In this document: positions 24,056-32,418 of the stretch, in pieces | Layout: each line of letters starts with the position of its first letter | Position numbering within the stretch: position 1 is the stretch's first letter | The notes under the pieces: model-generated | Told to the model about the DNA's origin: nothing | Databases searched by the model: none | Seen by the model: only the letters and a program-made list of their open reading frames with translations | From: Sedimentisphaerales bacterium | Lineage (GTDB): Bacteria; Planctomycetota; Phycisphaerae; Sedimentisphaerales; SM23-30 | DNA length: 33,627 bases | Assembly: GCA_016930295.1 (NCBI GenBank) | Contig: JAFGHE010000095.1 | Span: 1-33,627, forward strand | Direction of reading: 5' to 3' | Position numbers and translations under genes: made by a program

Positions 24056-26464
24056 CTAGAAGACGCGCCATTCGAGGATGCCGGCGGTGTAGAACTGGCG
24101 GCATTTTACGTTGAGGCGGAGGGCGTCGGTTTCCACGGGGGTGAAGGTGGTTATGTTTAGTTTGTTCATTTCGGTTCCGTAGTTACTGACGTCCTGGACC
24201 GGCTGGAACTGGCCATTCTGGTTGCGATATTCCAGGTTCCAGGATTGGGGCATGCGATTGATACCGACACCGCTGTCGTCGTACCAGTATATCTCCACGC
24301 GTGATATTTTTGCTTTTTTATCAAAATCATACTGGAGCCATTCTCTGGAGCTTTTGCGCCACCACCAGCTCTGGAATGGAATCCGTCCATAGGGCTCATC
24401 GCCGGGCATAATCTGATCGTTGGCCGCGGTGATGACGCCGGCCTGCTGGTCATCGCCGGCATGGAAAGAGGTCGTGACGCGAGAGGCGGAGGCGATAAGT
24501 GAGTAGGTCTGGAACTTATCGATGAGCTGTTGGGCCTCGTCTTTCAAGGCGGCCTCCTGCAGGCAGGTCCGGGCCAGTTCCAGTGATTCAAAACAGGGGA
24601 TATTCTGTAAGGCGGCCAGTATCAGGCGTTTTTCGTCGGGGCGCTGGGCACTGTCCATAGCCCGGGCGAATATTTCGGTGCTCTGGCTATAGGATCGATC
24701 TGAGGGCAGGGCGGCCAGCTTGATATAGCCGCGCAGGGCTAAAATTCTGTGGGTGTCATTATCATCGTTTTCGGCGATCTGCCAGAGGTCATTCATGGGC
24801 GTCGGGTCCGGCCAGTTACCCAGGGCATTGATTGCGGCTTTTTTAATATCCTTATTGGGGCTATTGAGTTGGGCCCGGACCGCGTCGAGTGCCTTATCGC
24901 CGGCGAGCCGGCTCAGGACGGCCATGAGATTAATCTTGGCGGCCATATCGGCCTGCGGGTCAAATCCCATGTCGGCCAATCCCTTGATGACAGGAGCGGC
25001 CACTTCATCCGGTTCCTCAGAGCGTCTGGCGACCATGAGTAATGACTGCTGGAGAATCCGGCGTTCGGAAGTACTATTATTAGCAATAAGCAGGTCCACA
25101 AGGCGCGGGACATCGGACGGTGAGGCTAATTCACCCAGGGCCCTGAACACGGCCTTGCGTATATCGGAATTATCATCATCGGTCATTTTGAATAATAACG
25201 GCACGGTAGCGATTTCCTGGCGAGCGGCCAGTATATCAATTACTTTGACTCTTACTTTCGGGTCGCCGTTTTGTGCGATCCGGACCAGGACCTCTGTCAC
25301 ATCCTGGCCCTGCATACGAGAAAGGCTGTTCAGCGCTGCTTTTCCCAAGGTTCCTGATTGAATTGACAATTCGGTAAGATTCTTTACATGGCGGGCCTGT
25401 CCCAGTGCGGCCAGGGCTTCGATAGCGGCCAGGCGGACGGTGTCGTTATCTGCGTTTATTTGAGCGGCCACCTGGTCGGCTGCCGCTTTATCACCCCGAA
25501 CGGCCAGGGCGTTTATAACCACCACTTTAATCTCAGGTGAAAGAGCATCCAACTGGTCGGCAATGGCGCGGGTGGCTTGCGAGCCGGGCATTTCGACAAT
25601 AAAGGTACCCGCTGCCTGGCGTAACTCGAAATTATTATCATTAAGCAGGGCAATAACCAAAGGCGCCGCGTTTTCTTTTTCGACCTGTACGATCCCTCGA
25701 TAGGCAGCGGCTCTAATGGTTATGGGGTAATCCTGACCGGAGAGTTTATCATATATGACTTTTGCCTGAGAGCCCCTGCTCTGGGTGAGCATGCTATCGG
25801 CACACATCAGCATGGCGTCGGCCTTGATGTTTTTCAACTCGTCCGGTTCTTTAATATTTTCCAGGGCCGCGGCGGCTTCGATACCTCCGATTTGTCCTAA
25901 CGCGGTAATACAGGCTCGAGCCAGTTCCACATTCCCTTGCGAGGCGAGTTGGGCGAGTTTATCCACGGCTTTTATATCACGGCGGTCCGCGATAGAACTG
26001 ATGATACCAATCTGGAGCCCAGGGTCAACTTTATCCAGCATCTCAAGGAGGACCTGGTCTGTCTGGGGTCCCCGGATTTGCTGGAGGGCATAACGGGCCA
26101 TATCGGAAAGCTGTTCATCGGTAAGCAGCCGGGCCAGGGGCGGTACGGACTCCTGTGAGCCAACCTGATATAACATCCGGCAGGCAAACTGCTTTGCTGC
26201 ATATGTGGCCCGGGGGGATTCCAGCACGGTCAGCAGTTGGGCTTCGATATGTTTATACTGGTCCTCATCAGCATTACGGACAGCCTGTTCAATCTGAATC
26301 AGGACCGAGCGAGATGTTCCAAACTCATATTGAACCAACTGGCTATAGGGACTTTCCAGGGGTTCTTCCGCACCCTTTGAAGGATTGGTAATAAAACATA
26401 ATGATATGCAGAAAAATGCCAGAAAATACGCCTTAGGAATTAAAAGAGATTTTTTATCGTTCAT
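24056..26464 (-). CDS. Exported HEAT-repeat protein with C-terminal discoidin-like domain
   Basis: The 802-residue protein begins with a signal peptide (about 1-31, LAFFCISLCFITNPSKG). Residues ~60-640 are a long series of about 16 HEAT-type helical repeats of ~30-37 residues, recognisable from recurring patterns such as AAITALGNW, RKAVFRALGELASPSDVPRL and VRLAAIEALAALGQ. The last ~140 residues form a beta-rich domain (SWWWRKSSREWLQYDFDKKAK, then RVEIYWYDD and GILEWRVF) like the discoidin/F5-8C-type domains at the ends of planctomycete glycoside hydrolases. It is probably a cell-surface or periplasmic protein that binds sugars or proteins through an extended scaffold. No catalytic residue is visible. 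It has its own promoter at 26547-26574. Confidence 0.8.
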   Translation of the reverse strand: MNDKKSLLIPKAYFLAFFCISLCFITNPSKGAEEPLESPYSQLVQYEFGTSRSVLIQIEQAVRNADEDQYKHIEAQLLTVLESPRATYAAKQFACRMLYQVGSQESVPPLARLLTDEQLSDMARYALQQIRGPQTDQVLLEMLDKVDPGLQIGIISSIADRRDIKAVDKLAQLASQGNVELARACITALGQIGGIEAAAALENIKEPDELKNIKADAMLMCADSMLTQSRGSQAKVIYDKLSGQDYPITIRAAAYRGIVQVEKENAAPLVIALLNDNNFELRQAAGTFIVEMPGSQATRAIADQLDALSPEIKVVVINALAVRGDKAAADQVAAQINADNDTVRLAAIEALAALGQARHVKNLTELSIQSGTLGKAALNSLSRMQGQDVTEVLVRIAQNGDPKVRVKVIDILAARQEIATVPLLFKMTDDDNSDIRKAVFRALGELASPSDVPRLVDLLIANNSTSERRILQQSLLMVARRSEEPDEVAAPVIKGLADMGFDPQADMAAKINLMAVLSRLAGDKALDAVRAQLNSPNKDIKKAAINALGNWPDPTPMNDLWQIAENDDNDTHRILALRGYIKLAALPSDRSYSQSTEIFARAMDSAQRPDEKRLILAALQNIPCFESLELARTCLQEAALKDEAQQLIDKFQTYSLIASASRVTTSFHAGDDQQAGVITAANDQIMPGDEPYGRIPFQSWWWRKSSREWLQYDFDKKAKISRVEIYWYDDSGVGINRMPQSWNLEYRNQNGQFQPVQDVSNYGTEMNKLNITTFTPVETDALRLNVKCRQFYTAGILEWRVF

Positions 26465-26546
26465 AATATTCTAATCCTAAAAATATGCCTTCATTCGTAT
26501 ATCACCGGTTACGCTAAAAATGTTATAAAGTCATTAACAGAACGAA

Positions 26547-26574
26547 ATTATACTTCCGACGGGGATTTATGCAA
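26547..26574 (-). promoter_or_regulatory. Candidate sigma-70 promoter of the HEAT-repeat gene
   Basis: On the minus strand TTGCAT (26574-26569) and TATAAT (26552-26547) are 16 nt apart, and the -10 lies 83 nt before the ATG. This promoter lies downstream of the small-RNA terminator at 26755, so the HEAT gene does not depend on readthrough. Between 26575 and 26754 no further feature was seen. Confidence 0.55.
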
Positions 26575-26754
26575 TACTTTTCCCAGTCTAATTAAAAAAT
26601 AATATGGATAATTTATAAGTACGATTTCGCACTTTTTATTGGTTGTCATTATGGTTTATACGAACGAAAAGGCCCGTTGAATGAAATTATAACGGTACAC
26701 GCTGCGAAAGCACACTATAAGTGGGATTAATAGAATTGACGATGCCCAGTATAT

Positions 26755-26794
26755 AAAAAAAGGGCTGCAACTCCCAAAACCGGGACTTACAGCC
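26755..26794 (-). terminator. Strong Rho-independent terminator (minus strand)
   Basis: On the minus strand a 13-position stem (arms 26794-26782 and 26775-26763, 12 pairs including one G-T wobble and one G-G mismatch) has a 6-nt loop and is followed directly by seven T residues (26761-26755). The outer part is GGCTG/CAGCC and the inner part TCCC/GGGA. It would end a minus-strand transcript started at 26925. Confidence 0.85.
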
Positions 26795-26804
26795 TATACA
26801 ACAT
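26787..26804 (-). CDS. Possible 5-codon leader peptide inside the small RNA
   Basis: The minus strand shows AGAGGAGGAAAATG, an excellent ribosome site followed by ATG TTG TAT AGG CTG TAA (peptide MLYRL). The stop codon lies within the 5' arm of the terminator stem, so a ribosome terminating there would hinder the terminator. Such a short frame could also be chance. Confidence 0.25.
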   Translation of the reverse strand: MLYRL

Positions 26805-26931
26805 TTTCCTCCTCTAAACTCTGCCTTTCCTACCAAAGTAAAACCCAGGCAGAGATTATTGGCGACTCTCTCTCACTGGGTTAATTTTAAAATAAACAGA
26901 AACGAATTTCGAAATTCAAACTAGAAATTCC

Positions 26932-26961
26932 ATTATAACTCAAGAGTAAAGATAATGTCAA
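26932..26961 (-). promoter_or_regulatory. Consensus sigma-70 promoter of the small RNA
   Basis: On the minus strand the -35 is TTGACA (26961-26956) and the -10 TATAAT (26937-26932), both perfect, with an 18-nt spacer. The upstream ~40 nt are almost pure A/T and may act as an UP element. Transcription would begin near 26925. It is the best promoter in the window. Confidence 0.75.
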
Positions 26962-27106
26962 GATATAAAATAAATTTTTATGTCTTAAAGTGACAAATTT
27001 TAACAAATTATTTCGTTTGATAAGGCATATATCTGATAGATATGAGTCGAAGTTAAAGGTGTTTTTTAACGAGAAGGACTTCAACTCACTTTAAAATATA
27101 GAGTTA

Positions 27107-27195
27107 GACGCCGGCGTCAAAAGTATTGCGAACGCTTGTTTCTGGATTAAAAACGGCGGTTTTAATTACCAATATCCACTTTTGACGGTGGCATC
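27107..27195 (+). mobile_element. MITE-like repeat, copy 4 (subfamily B)
   Basis: The left end is GACGCCGGCGTCAAAAGT and the right end ACTTTTGACGGTGGCATC. Flanks GAGTTA and AAGTTA agree at five of six bases, a probable target duplication. The interior is nearly identical to copy 3, and the hairpin arms ATTAAAA (27146-27152) and TTTTAAT (27160-27166) are kept while the loop differs. It sits 42 nt beyond the 3' end of the M24 peptidase gene; no plus-strand gene follows it. Confidence 0.8.
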
Positions 27196-27237
27196 AAGTT
27201 ATAAGGCAATTAAAGAGGCGTAATCGGTCTGTTTGAG

Positions 27238-28320
27238 TTAATATATGATTTTCAGTTCAGGGGCGGTTTTATTCCGGCTGATAATTTTGGCGCCGGTATC
27301 GGTTACCAGCACATCATCCTCGATGCGGATACCAAATTTACCTGGAATGTAAATCCCTGGTTCTACTGTAATTACCTGCCCTGTCGAGAATTTTTCCTCA
27401 GATTTGTGGTTTAGGATTGGCAATTCATGGATTTCCAGGCCAATACCGTGTCCCAGACCGTGGCCGAAAACGGGAAAACCTGATTCTTTTATAATTTTCC
27501 GGGCGGCCGCGTCCACAGCCTTAATCTTCACGCCGGGAGCTATCATCTTAATGGCGGCATCCTGACTGCGTGAGACTGTTTCATAAGCCTTTCGGTATTC
27601 ACGGCCTACCCGGCCCACGGCAAAACAGCGGGTTTTGTCACTATGGTAGCCATGATATATGACTCCAAAATCGATTAAAATGGTATCGCTGCGGCGCAGG
27701 CGCCTCCTGCCGGGCAGGTGATGATTACGTGAGCCGTTGGGGCCAAAGGCTATTATGGTACTAAAAGCAGGGGTAACACCTGCTTTTCGCATAAATAATT
27801 CCAGAATTCCGGCCAGTTCAGATTCGGTCATACCGGTCCTGACCTCTTTTAAGGTCGATTCCAAAGCCTTATCCGCAATACGGCTTGCTTTCCTGAGGTA
27901 ACTGATTTCCTGAGATTGCTTTGTGGCGCGCAGGAGTCGGGCCAGATCAGGGATTTTTTTTAGTTTTTTACACTTTGTCTTCTTTAACTGGTCGAACACG
28001 GCCAGGGAAGATGTGTTCTCCACGCCTAATGTTTTGACATTTTTTTCTTTTACGGCAATTTTAGCCACCTCCCGGGCCAGAGAATCCTTGCGCATGATGA
28101 TTTTACACCCGGGGCACTCATCCCGGGCCTGTTCCTGGTAGCGGCTGTCGGAAATGAGCCAGATCCTGCGTCCCAGAACAAGTGCCCAGCTATCGTATCC
28201 CAAAAATCCGGTAAGATAACTGACATTAGCCGGGCTGGTGACCACCGCCCCATCCGCGCCTTCAGCGGCGCATTTATCCGCGAATAACGCGACCCGTTTT
28301 TTAATTGCTTTTTCATCCAT
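27238..28320 (-). CDS. M24-family Xaa-Pro peptidase
   Basis: The 360-residue protein has the two-domain creatinase/aminopeptidase P layout. The C-terminal pita-bread domain shows all five metal ligands: Asp217 (LIDFG), Asp228 (HSDKTR), His291 (GHGLGHGIG), Glu320 (TVEPG) and Glu334 (RIEDD). It should bind two Mn or Co ions and release N-terminal residues preceding proline from cytoplasmic peptides. Length and motifs fit the short bacterial PepP/PepQ-like group; exact specificity cannot be read. It is transcribed alone, away from the PocR kinase. Confidence 0.93.
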   Translation of the reverse strand: MDEKAIKKRVALFADKCAAEGADGAVVTSPANVSYLTGFLGYDSWALVLGRRIWLISDSRYQEQARDECPGCKIIMRKDSLAREVAKIAVKEKNVKTLGVENTSSLAVFDQLKKTKCKKLKKIPDLARLLRATKQSQEISYLRKASRIADKALESTLKEVRTGMTESELAGILELFMRKAGVTPAFSTIIAFGPNGSRNHHLPGRRRLRRSDTILIDFGVIYHGYHSDKTRCFAVGRVGREYRKAYETVSRSQDAAIKMIAPGVKIKAVDAAARKIIKESGFPVFGHGLGHGIGLEIHELPILNHKSEEKFSTGQVITVEPGIYIPGKFGIRIEDDVLVTDTGAKIISRNKTAPELKIIY

Positions 28321-28566
28321 AATATTATTCTTAATTTTAACTACTATTTTATTGAAATATACATCTGTTTTTAGTCAAATTCACATCCGTACAATCCTGA
28401 CCGAATTATATAGAGAATAAATATTTCCCCTCTATAGTAACTTTTTATCTGAGTTTTCTATAATTATTGTATAATATATTTGTTTTTGACAAAAAATCAA
28501 AGGATACGATCACACACAGACTCAATATAAATCAACCTCGGCTGGTTTTCCAGGAGAAATTACCGC

Positions 28567-30033
28567 ATGAATGATGAAGAAAAAACGAGAGAGCAACTAC
28601 TGGATGAGATTCGTCATCTGCGACAGATCAACCGGGAATTGCACAAGTGTATAAACCCGGACCATAAAGAATGTATCCCTGATAACGAATCAAGAACGGA
28701 TAATCCCTGTTTTCCAGAAGGAAAATACTCGATACGAGATATGGTCGATATGGATCAACTTCAGAGTATATTCGAGCAGTTTTCCCTGGCTACAGGCCTG
28801 CCCGCGGCCCTGGTAGAATATCCTTCGCAGGATATCCTCATCGGGACGGGGTGGAATGAGATATGTACTGATTTCCACCGCAAAAACCCGGAAACCTTAA
28901 AGCATTGTATCCAAAGTAATATATCCCTGACTCAAGAGCTGAAAGAACCGAAAGTAATAAATATCCGTTATTGCGAAAACGGGCTGGTGGATGGCGCCAC
29001 TCCGATTGTGATCATGGGCAGGCATGTTGCCAACCTGTTTATCGGGCAGATCTTTTTTGATCCCCCTGATATCGAACGGTTTACCAGTCAGGCGCAAACC
29101 TATAACTTCGATGAAGAGGCGTATCTGGAAGCCCTGGGCAAGGTGACGCTCGTTTCGAGAGAACAGTTTACTCAGGCCCTTAATCTCTTAAGTGAAATTG
29201 CGGAAATAATCGCAGAACTGGGCCTGCATAATCTGCATATGACGGAAACTGCCCGGAGACTGCATAGGGAAATTCGTGAACGGAAAATGATTCAACTGGA
29301 AAAGGAGCGACTTATCGCCGAACTGGAAGAAAAAAACGCTGAATTGCAGCGTTTTACTTATACGGTTTCTCATGACCTGAAAGGCCCGCTGATCACTATC
29401 AAGGGATTCCTGGGTTTATTGGAACAGGATGCCCTGGAACACAATTTAGAGCAACTTAAAACCGATATCACCCACATTAACAATGCCACGACCAAGATGC
29501 ACCAGTTACTGGATGAATTACTGGAATTATCCCGCATCGGTCGTATTGTTAATCAGCCCCAGAATGTGAATCTGTGCGAACTGACCCGGGAAGTGATTTA
29601 TCTATTCGATTCCAAACTGAGGGAAAAAGGTGTTCACGTTGAGATTATGGAGACCATTCCGTTGGTCCAGTGTGATGCGCCGCGAATTAGACAGGTTATG
29701 CAAAACCTTATAGAAAACGCGATCAAATATATGGGCCATCAGCCGGACCCGCGTATTGAAATTGGGTTCCGCGACGGGAATGAGGGGACTGATGAGCCTG
29801 TCTTTTATGTCAGAGATAACGGTATCGGCATAGAGCCTCAATTCCATAATAAGGTATTCAGCCTGTTCTGCAAGCTGGATAATACCATGGATGGCTCGGG
29901 CGTAGGATTAACGATTGTCCAGCGAATTATCGAACTGCATGGCGGCAAAATCTGGATTGAATCAGGGGGCTCAGGCAAAGGGACTACCTTCTGTTTCACT
30001 TTACCCAGGCAGATTGAGCCTGTGCAGCAATAA
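28567..30033 (+). CDS. Histidine kinase with N-terminal PocR ligand-binding domain
   Basis: This is a 488-residue soluble kinase. After an N-terminal coiled segment, residues ~58-220 form a PocR domain (DMDQLQSIFEQFSLATGLPA, then Cys100, Cys114 and Cys136 in C-TDFH, HCIQSN and RYCENG, and LFIGQIFF), a sensor for small hydrocarbon derivatives in this family. A coiled linker MIQLEKERLIAELEEKNAEL leads to HisKA with His269 in YTVSHDLKGPL. The ATPase domain has NLIENAIKYMG, RDNGIGIEPQFHNKVFSLF and GSGVGLTIVQRII. No response regulator is adjacent. It shares the linker and catalytic core with the membrane kinase at 22915, suggesting duplication with exchange of the sensor part. A ribosome site (CAGGAG) precedes the ATG. 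Confidence 0.9.
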   Translation: MNDEEKTREQLLDEIRHLRQINRELHKCINPDHKECIPDNESRTDNPCFPEGKYSIRDMVDMDQLQSIFEQFSLATGLPAALVEYPSQDILIGTGWNEICTDFHRKNPETLKHCIQSNISLTQELKEPKVINIRYCENGLVDGATPIVIMGRHVANLFIGQIFFDPPDIERFTSQAQTYNFDEEAYLEALGKVTLVSREQFTQALNLLSEIAEIIAELGLHNLHMTETARRLHREIRERKMIQLEKERLIAELEEKNAELQRFTYTVSHDLKGPLITIKGFLGLLEQDALEHNLEQLKTDITHINNATTKMHQLLDELLELSRIGRIVNQPQNVNLCELTREVIYLFDSKLREKGVHVEIMETIPLVQCDAPRIRQVMQNLIENAIKYMGHQPDPRIEIGFRDGNEGTDEPVFYVRDNGIGIEPQFHNKVFSLFCKLDNTMDGSGVGLTIVQRIIELHGGKIWIESGGSGKGTTFCFTLPRQIEPVQQ

Positions 30034-30234
30034 GGAGAATACGAGCCCTGAATTCTAAGTCCAAAAACACTTTCTGATCGAAGTAACCCTATAATATTAC
30101 TTAAGTTAAGATAATTTCAGATATAAAAATAACCGATAATACTGAAGAATATTTTGTATTAATAACAGTTTTTCATATAAAATTCACGCTGAATTGGGTA
30201 TAATATAAATGTCATAACTGCCGGCGGAGACAGC

Positions 30235-30264
30235 GCACTTATGAAATACATAAGTGCAATTTGA
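30235..30264 (+). promoter_or_regulatory. Hairpin and possible leader peptide ahead of the subtilase
   Basis: A perfect 9-bp stem, GCACTTATG with CATAAGTGC (30235-30257), has a 5-nt loop. An ATG in its 5' arm opens an eight-codon frame (MKYISAI, stop at 30262-30264) with GGAG 11 nt ahead. The subtilase ATG is 10 nt after that stop and has no ribosome site of its own, so translation could be coupled. A TATAAT at 30199 may be the -10 of the promoter. Confidence 0.35.
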
Positions 30265-30274
30265 ATAAATACTT

Positions 30275-32389
30275 ATGAAAAAAAGGGAAAATAAAAACAG
30301 TCCTTTTTACTTAATTCCATATATAGTAATGATGGTATACTTCGCCGGTATCTACTCAGGGTCTCCCTATAGCCTTTTTTTTCAGCATTATGCCTATGGT
30401 GATGAACCGAATGATTTTCGGATTGATCCTGTAGGGCTAATATTTGACTTTACAGACCCAAATGACACGGTAAGTCCCCAGGATCCCAATGATATAATAT
30501 ACCCCAATGATCTCTTCGGATCAACGGACGTTCAAGGGGCATCTATGGTCACTTATATGGACGATACTGAGAGAGATGAGGATGATATAAGCACAGCCTC
30601 AAAAATCAGTAACGCACAATATATATCCGAGCAATTTGAAGAAGGTATGGAGGAAGTCAAAGTAATAATTAATTTGCAGCCATACCATAAATTAAGAAAA
30701 ACTACCAACTGGAGATCCAAAGCATCGCGCCGGTTACTTCAAAATGAGATTCATAAGCGGCAAGAGCGGGTTTTATCTGAATTTGATAAAAATCCATTGA
30801 ATTTACGCCATCGTTTTGAGAACCAGGCAGGATTTTCCGCGAAAGTCAATCGACAGCAATTGAAACAATTATTAACACATCCCCTGGTGGCATCCATAGA
30901 ACCGGTATATGAACTGGAGGTTCATACAGGCCAGGGATTGGCATTAATCAACGCCCTTCCCTATTACGGGCAATATAATGGACAAGGCATTGCTATTGCC
31001 ATATGCGATACGGGCATTGATTACACCAATCCCAAACTGGGTTTCGGGGGATTTCCTAACGACAAGGTAATCGGTGGTTATGATTTTGGCGATAATGACA
31101 ACGACCCTATGGATTATCATGGGCACGGCACCTCTTGTGCCGGTATAGCCGCCGGCGATCCCAACACGCTTGAAGATCCCAATGATCCTGCGGATCCCAA
31201 CTATGCCGGGGATTATGTTTCCGGGGTTGCTTACAATGCCAAATTATATGCTTTGAAAATATCTTATAGTAATTATGGATATGCAGATTCTGATAAACTG
31301 ATGGCGGCCTGGGACTGGTGTATCTCTCATAAGGATGACGACCCGACCCATCCTATTTTGGTCATCAGCACCAGTTTTGGAGGTGGTCAGCATTATAGTC
31401 TATGTGATGATTATAATCTCTCTATGAAAACAATAGTACAAAATGCCAGGGCCGCCGGAATAACCATTCTGGCCTCATCGGGAAATAGCGGGTGGTGTGA
31501 TTCCTTGAACTGGCCGGCGTGTATGTCCGGAGTCATATCGGTAGGAGCCGTTTACGACGAAGATTTTGGCCTGTATGACAGCTGTGTTGCGTACAATTCC
31601 TGTGCTGATACGACCTTTTCATATTATTGCAGTACGCATTATAAAGTAGTCGATCAGACGATGCCGGACAGGGTGACGTCATACTCTAATACCGCTGACT
31701 TCTTAGACTTACTGGCTCCATCAAATCAGACTCATACAACCGCTATTGGAGGATATACCCATGATTTTGGCGGAACATCCGCGGCCTGTCCTTATGCCGC
31801 GGGAGCCGTAGCCGCCATCCAGTCAGCGGCAAAGGAACTAACCGGTGATTTTCTCAGCAGCGGTAAAGTAACCCAATTATTAAAGGCTACGGGCGACTAT
31901 ATAATCGATGAAAAAACGGATATTATCAAACCGCGCGTCAATCTTGCCAGAGCTATTGAACATCTTGCCGTTAAGGAAACGGGAGTATTCACAATTTTCA
32001 ATGAAAACGAATATCCGGTAACCATCATGTCTGTTGGATCGCTGACTCAGAGTGAATGGCTCTTTTTAAATCCTCCAGGACCATTCACCCTAAATCCTGG
32101 TAAAAATCAGGACATCTATGTACAGGTAGATATCCATCATTGTGAGGTCTTTGATTTTGTCCAGTTTTATGATCCCAACAATGAACTCTACCAGGAGAAT
32201 GTACTCATCCAGGTTCTATCCTGGCCCAATGATATAGATGGTGATTGTGCAATTGGTATGCCCGACCTGACTATTATGGCCAACGAATGGATACAAGAGG
32301 GAATGACTCCGGCCGATCTCAACGACGATGGGATAGTAAACCTGAAAGATTTTTCCCAACTAGCCCGGCACTGGCTGGAAAGTAACTAG
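30275..32389 (+). CDS. Subtilisin-like serine protease (S8) with C-terminal dockerin-like domain
   Basis: The 704-residue exported protease has a hydrophobic N-terminal segment (about 10-36). A region rich in DPND motifs and acid residues (50-105) follows. An inhibitor I9-type propeptide (about 120-215) ends before the peptidase domain. Catalytic residues are Asp245 (AICDTGIDY), His284 (GHGTSCAG), Asn404 (SSGNSG) and Ser502 (FGGTSAACPYAAG). An acidic insertion DPNDPADPNY lies at about 301-310. After a short beta domain (about 565-650), residues 653-703 contain two EF-hand-like dockerin repeats, DIDGDCAIGMPDL and DLNDDGIVNLKDF. These attach to cohesin or surface partners in related proteins. 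It probably degrades proteins outside the cell or in the periplasm. Confidence 0.92.
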   Translation: MKKRENKNSPFYLIPYIVMMVYFAGIYSGSPYSLFFQHYAYGDEPNDFRIDPVGLIFDFTDPNDTVSPQDPNDIIYPNDLFGSTDVQGASMVTYMDDTERDEDDISTASKISNAQYISEQFEEGMEEVKVIINLQPYHKLRKTTNWRSKASRRLLQNEIHKRQERVLSEFDKNPLNLRHRFENQAGFSAKVNRQQLKQLLTHPLVASIEPVYELEVHTGQGLALINALPYYGQYNGQGIAIAICDTGIDYTNPKLGFGGFPNDKVIGGYDFGDNDNDPMDYHGHGTSCAGIAAGDPNTLEDPNDPADPNYAGDYVSGVAYNAKLYALKISYSNYGYADSDKLMAAWDWCISHKDDDPTHPILVISTSFGGGQHYSLCDDYNLSMKTIVQNARAAGITILASSGNSGWCDSLNWPACMSGVISVGAVYDEDFGLYDSCVAYNSCADTTFSYYCSTHYKVVDQTMPDRVTSYSNTADFLDLLAPSNQTHTTAIGGYTHDFGGTSAACPYAAGAVAAIQSAAKELTGDFLSSGKVTQLLKATGDYIIDEKTDIIKPRVNLARAIEHLAVKETGVFTIFNENEYPVTIMSVGSLTQSEWLFLNPPGPFTLNPGKNQDIYVQVDIHHCEVFDFVQFYDPNNELYQENVLIQVLSWPNDIDGDCAIGMPDLTIMANEWIQEGMTPADLNDDGIVNLKDFSQLARHWLESN

Positions 32390-32418
32390 GAATATAAAAA
32401 AATTCCTAAAAATTTTTT
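32387..32418 (+). terminator. Probable terminator after the subtilase gene
   Basis: A 7-bp stem TAGGAAT/ATTCCTA includes the stop codon region, with an 8-nt A-rich loop. Six T residues follow 4 nt later. It is weak in G/C, so efficiency is uncertain. Confidence 0.5.

Larger units (their letters stand above)
26755..26925 (-). ncRNA. Candidate small RNA, ~170 nt, unclassified
   Basis: This intergenic minus-strand unit has its own consensus promoter (26932-26961) and its own terminator (26755-26794). Within it, arms CTCTGCCT and AGGCAGAG (26852-26821 region) form a perfect 8-bp hairpin. An alternative hairpin pairs AACCCAG with CTGGGTT and uses part of the same sequence, so the two exclude each other. 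A 14-bp palindrome, GAATTTCGAAATTC, lies near the 5' end. It does not match the SRP, RNase P, tmRNA or 6S layout by eye. No long reading frame fills it. It could be a regulatory RNA or, less likely given the separate downstream promoter, a leader. Confidence 0.6.

Noticed and set aside
24753-25361. 202-codon plus-strand frame opposite the HEAT gene
   Set aside because: It is a shadow of the GC-rich repeat coding on the other strand; the translated sequence is low complexity and has no ribosome site.
26887-27084. 65-codon minus-strand frame
   Set aside because: It spans the consensus small-RNA promoter, has an extreme A/T bias and no ribosome site. Its composition is that of random A/T-rich sequence.
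1-27195. Interpretation of the four repeats as integron attC sites or a CRISPR array
   Set aside because: There is no GTTRRRY/RYYYAAC core, no integrase and no cas gene. The copies are dispersed by kilobases rather than regularly spaced.
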